A model generated the notes under the pieces. That model saw nothing but the letters and a program-made list of their open reading frames with translations, was not told where the DNA came from and made no database searches. 64,000 nt of DNA from an uncultured Clostridia bacterium (lineage in GTDB: Bacteria > Bacillota > Clostridia > Oscillospirales > Ruminococcaceae), in assembly GCA_947586185.1 (NCBI GenBank), contig CANPXN010000001.1, positions 142,362-206,361 on the forward strand. The letters run 5' to 3'. Positions 61,529 through 64,000 of the stretch are shown here, piece after piece (within the stretch, counting starts at the first letter, position 1; each line of letters begins with the position of its first letter). A program made the position numbers and the translations under genes.

Positions 61529-62452
61529 ATGGAATTTTCTCATGTATCGGTGCTGCTTAACGAAAGCATAGACGGGCTTGATATAAAACCGGAGGGTATA
61601 TATGTTGACGCTACAGCCGGAGGAGCAGGTCATTCTGTCCATATAGCTCAGAAGCTTAAAGACAGCGGAAGACTTATTGCCCTTGACCGTGACCCTGATG
61701 CTGTTGAGGCAGCTTCGGAAAGACTAAAGGGATATAATGCAAAGGTCGTTAAAAGCAACTATTCCGATATAAGAACAGTTCTTGACGAGCTTGGGGTAGA
61801 GCAGGTTGATGGGATCCTTATGGATTTAGGCGTCTCCTCCCACCAGCTTGATACGCCTGAAAGAGGCTTTTCATATCACAGCGATGCTCCTCTTGACATG
61901 CGTATGAGCAGAGAGGGCACAAGCGCTTATGACATCGTTAACGGATGCTCGGAGGAAGAGCTTTCAAGGATTATTTTTGAATATGGCGAGGAGAAATTTT
62001 CTCGCAGGATCGCTGCAAATATTGTAAAGGCAAGACAGACCTATCCGGTAAAAACAACGCTGGAGCTTGCGGAGATAGTTAAGTCAAGTGTTCCAGCGGC
62101 AGTAAGACGTGAAAAAAATCCTTGTAAAAAAACCTTTCAGGCGATCAGAATTGCTGTTAACGGAGAGCTTGAACATTTGTCAGTCGGTCTTGATGCAGCC
62201 TTTCACTGCCTTAAACTTGGAGGAAGGCTTGCGGTTATAACATTTCACTCACTTGAGGACAGACTTGTAAAGCAAAGATTTGCAGGCTGGTGCAAGGGAT
62301 GTATATGTCCGCCGGATTTTCCGCAGTGCGTATGCGGAAGAAAGCCGGAAGGAAGGCTTGTTAACAGAAAGCCTATCGAAGCAAAACAGGAGGAGCTTGA
62401 GCGTAATAACAGAAGCAGAAGTGCTAAACTGAGAATTATTGAAAGGAGATAG
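61529..62452 (+). CDS. rsmH: 16S rRNA (cytosine(1402)-N4)-methyltransferase
   Basis: 307 aa (MraW). Methylates C1402 of 16S rRNA in the P site. SAM-binding VDATAGGAGHS and IALDRDPDA are near residues 25-60; DLGVSSHQLD, RGFSYHSDAPLDMRM and the C-terminal FHSLEDRLVK are diagnostic. The ATG at 61529 follows AAGGTGG by five bases; in-frame GTG codons at 61520 and 61523 overlap that site and are not used. Confidence 0.97.
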   Translation: MEFSHVSVLLNESIDGLDIKPEGIYVDATAGGAGHSVHIAQKLKDSGRLIALDRDPDAVEAASERLKGYNAKVVKSNYSDIRTVLDELGVEQVDGILMDLGVSSHQLDTPERGFSYHSDAPLDMRMSREGTSAYDIVNGCSEEELSRIIFEYGEEKFSRRIAANIVKARQTYPVKTTLELAEIVKSSVPAAVRREKNPCKKTFQAIRIAVNGELEHLSVGLDAAFHCLKLGGRLAVITFHSLEDRLVKQRFAGWCKGCICPPDFPQCVCGRKPEGRLVNRKPIEAKQEELERNNRSRSAKLRIIERR

Positions 62453-62462
62453 GTGCTTTGTT

Positions 62463-62996
62463 ATGGCAGGAGACAATTCAGCATATGACTTTTTTCTGCA
62501 GGACAATCCCCATAAACCGGGATATAATACAACTGAGCAAGAAATGCAGTATGAGCCGGAAAAAGAATATCAGCATGCTGAACCTGAGCATGAATATGCG
62601 CCTGACATCAGTATGAAGAAGTTTACTCCTAAGAAAGGCTCAGTTTTTAAGATATTTGTGGCAGCTGTTGCCGCTATGTCGGTGGTTTTCTGTGTGCTTT
62701 ATGCGAAGGTTGAAAACAGTAAGGTCTATAATCAGATTTCTGAGGAGAATCAGAAGCTTGAAATTATCCAGAGTGAAAATGTAAGGCTTAAATCCGAGCT
62801 TGAAAGCCGAATGACTCTTAAAAATGTGGAGGAATATGCTTCAAAGGTCCTTGGACTTCAAAAGCTTGATAACTCCCAGATCGAGTATGTTCAGACACAG
62901 ACAGATGATGTTGTTGAAATTCCGGAGGAGGAAAAAAACGTTTTTGTTAAAATCAAGGACGGTTTTAACAGGTTTATAGAATATATATTCGGCTAA
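62463..62996 (+). CDS. ftsL: FtsL-like division protein
   Basis: 178 aa bitopic membrane protein in the position of ftsL in the dcw cluster. A long acidic cytoplasmic tail (about 1-58) contains EPEKEYQHAEPEHEY; one helix (about 62-81) is followed by a coiled coil (about 85-125, heptads ENSKVYNQISEENQKLEII) and the ALxLGLQKL-like motif VLGLQKLDN. FtsL usually binds FtsB/DivIC and FtsQ. The ATG at 62463 starts 10 bases beyond rsmH; the ribosome site is unclear (AGGTG six bases away). Confidence 0.85.
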   Translation: MAGDNSAYDFFLQDNPHKPGYNTTEQEMQYEPEKEYQHAEPEHEYAPDISMKKFTPKKGSVFKIFVAAVAAMSVVFCVLYAKVENSKVYNQISEENQKLEIIQSENVRLKSELESRMTLKNVEEYASKVLGLQKLDNSQIEYVQTQTDDVVEIPEEEKNVFVKIKDGFNRFIEYIFG

Positions 62997-63084
62997 TGGC
63001 ATATATTTAACAGAAAGCTGGAGGCAGTCAGATATAAATAAGCGCTGCCGTTAAAAGGGACTGCAAAACGGGTGTACGAAATAT

Positions 63085-63123
63085 GGAAACGAACTGTATC
63101 GGACATGGTACAGTTCAGTTTCC
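63085..63123 (+). other. Hairpin in the ftsL-PBP gap
   Basis: GGAAACGAACTGTA (63085-63098) pairs with TACAGTTCAGTTTCC (63109-63123) with one bulge. No T-run follows, so it is not a typical terminator. A second hairpin AGGC...GCCT near 63228 and AT-rich sequence make up the rest of the 285-base gap; no gene is seen. Confidence 0.55.
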
Positions 63124-63281
63124 TAAATAAATTATTTGCCGGTTAGGCGGTTAATTATTGGTATGTTTTTATAATTAAATATACATGCACATATGTATAC
63201 TTTATTATAAAAATAAGTGTGTTCGTCAGGCGGGGAATATGGGAATATCCCTGCCTTATTCTGTTTGGAGGAGTGGTGAAA

Positions 63282-64000
63282 ATGGCTGACAAACCAACGG
63301 TTACAATGAAAAAACGTACAAACCGTGTGGTGCTGGGAGCACTTATGCTTGCTGCTGCCGCTATAATTATAAGGCTTTTTATCGTATCTGTTCTGGATAA
63401 CAGCTTTTATCAGGAGAAGGCTAATGAGTATCATTTCGGTTCTATCACTATATCCGCAAGCAGAGGCTCTATTTATGATACAAACGGCGTAATCCTTGCT
63501 CAGAGCGCAACGGTCTATAAAATCTATATGGACCCAAGCCTTTTCCAGGAGGAAATGGCTACTATGGAGGAAAACCAGAAAAGTCAGGAAAAGAAAAAGG
63601 CTGCCGGAAAGCTTGCACAGGATGCGGTAATTGTAAATGCTCAGGAAGTTAAAAATGAAATAGTCGAATTTCTTGCTGAGAAGCTTGAGATATCACAGGA
63701 CGATATTATTGAGGCAATGGGTGAAAACACTCAGTACAAGATTCTTAAAACTCAGGTGGAAAAGCCTGTTGCAGATGAAATAATCGCTTTTATTGCAGAC
63801 AAGGGAATGAACTCAATTTCCATTGAGGAGGATACAAAAAGATATTATCCTCAGGACGATCTTGCAGCCTCTGTTATAGGATTTACAAACGGAGACGGCG
63901 AGGGACAGTACGGACTTGAATATCAGTATGACGATTATCTTTCGGGTACTGACGGAAGGGTTATTTCTGCAAAGGACGCATACGGTAACGAGATGCCTTA
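63282..64000 (+). CDS. Class B penicillin-binding protein, 3' truncated by window edge
   Basis: First 239 codons of a transpeptidase of the FtsI/PBP2b/SpoVD group. The ATG follows GGAGGAG by eight bases. The N-terminus is basic, with one helix (about 15-37), then the PBP dimerisation domain: SRGSIYDTNGVILAQS near 62, a Lys/Glu-rich helical insert (about 88-125), and GEGQYGLEYQYDDYLSGTDG near 208. Catalytic SxxK, SxN and KTG motifs lie beyond the window. The place in the dcw cluster fits septal PBP (ftsI) or its sporulation paralogue spoVD. Confidence 0.92.
   Translation, partial: MADKPTVTMKKRTNRVVLGALMLAAAAIIIRLFIVSVLDNSFYQEKANEYHFGSITISASRGSIYDTNGVILAQSATVYKIYMDPSLFQEEMATMEENQKSQEKKKAAGKLAQDAVIVNAQEVKNEIVEFLAEKLEISQDDIIEAMGENTQYKILKTQVEKPVADEIIAFIADKGMNSISIEEDTKRYYPQDDLAASVIGFTNGDGEGQYGLEYQYDDYLSGTDGRVISAKDAYGNEMP

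Overview
The window looks like chromosomal DNA of an anaerobic, fibre-degrading Firmicute of the Ruminococcaceae, most likely a cellulosome-forming Ruminococcus. The evidence is moderate GC, frequent TTG starts with strong GGAGG sites, seven dockerin-bearing secreted proteins, BspA-type leucine-rich repeat proteins, a ferredoxin-dependent 2-oxoacid oxidoreductase and fhs. The species cannot be fixed from the sequence alone. Both ends cut genes: a class A penicillin-binding protein on the left and a class B one on the right. No tRNA, rRNA, CRISPR array, prophage or intact transposase was seen. One RNA gene is clear, rnpB.

Layout. 1-7.3 kb: PBP1A, a THUMP-type RNA methyltransferase, iorA, iorB and paaK, closely spaced and closed by a strong terminator; iorAB-paaK handle aryl-pyruvate / aryl-acetate interconversion. 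7.3-16.5 kb: a consensus promoter and a branched structured leader precede three large secreted dockerin enzymes, a GH43 arabinanase, a PL11 rhamnogalacturonan lyase and a double-GDSL CE12 esterase, together a rhamnogalacturonan-I pectin set. 16.5-19.7 kb: a DUF7662-type small protein, a NatAB-like ABC exporter and a small HTH gene lying between two related inverted-repeat elements. 19.7-29.2 kb, minus strand: rnj-gdpP-rplI-dnaB-tilS-hpt-ftsH, with a consensus promoter at 29.76 kb and a leader of about 500 nt full of hairpins. 29.8-36.5 kb: a degenerate phosphohexomutase homologue, an AGCS symporter, YdbST-like PH-domain proteins, gdhA and a small secreted dockerin protein. 36.5-42.5 kb: rnpB, a TPR protein, an LRR-dockerin protein, a membrane-anchored surface protein, gap and a degenerate sensor-kinase-like protein. 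42.5-49 kb: a GH26 mannanase with dockerin, then upp, rpiB, tsaB, tsaE, a small membrane protein and fhs. 49-53.2 kb: a GntR-controlled ABC system, a small-multidrug-export family protein, a flavodoxin-like protein and sfsA. 53.3-58.3 kb: an MMPL transporter and an SG-heptad secreted partner, divergent from a TetR regulator across four TGAC-N5-GTCA operators. 58.3-60.8 kb: a second large LRR-dockerin protein flanked by repeats. 61-64 kb: the start of the dcw cluster, mraZ-rsmH-ftsL-class B PBP.

How the parts work together. The four catalytic dockerin proteins (GH43, PL11, CE12, GH26) would attack arabinan, rhamnogalacturonan-I and mannan on a cell-surface scaffold. Their dockerins share one style (xGDxNxDGxxNxxD, with ILAKR or similar in the helix). 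Three non-catalytic proteins (35.9, 37.8 and 58.6 kb) carry a different style ending in FSxYK helices, which suggests a second cohesin specificity. Most other genes are housekeeping: wall synthesis, division, replication, RNA decay, c-di-AMP turnover, purine/pyrimidine salvage, tRNA t6A and lysidine modification, ammonia assimilation and one-carbon metabolism.

The intergenic regions carry several families of short inverted-repeat elements, some inside 5' leaders and one supplying a gene's stop codon. Annotated starts were chosen from ribosome binding sites and homologous N-termini and often lie inside a longer open frame.
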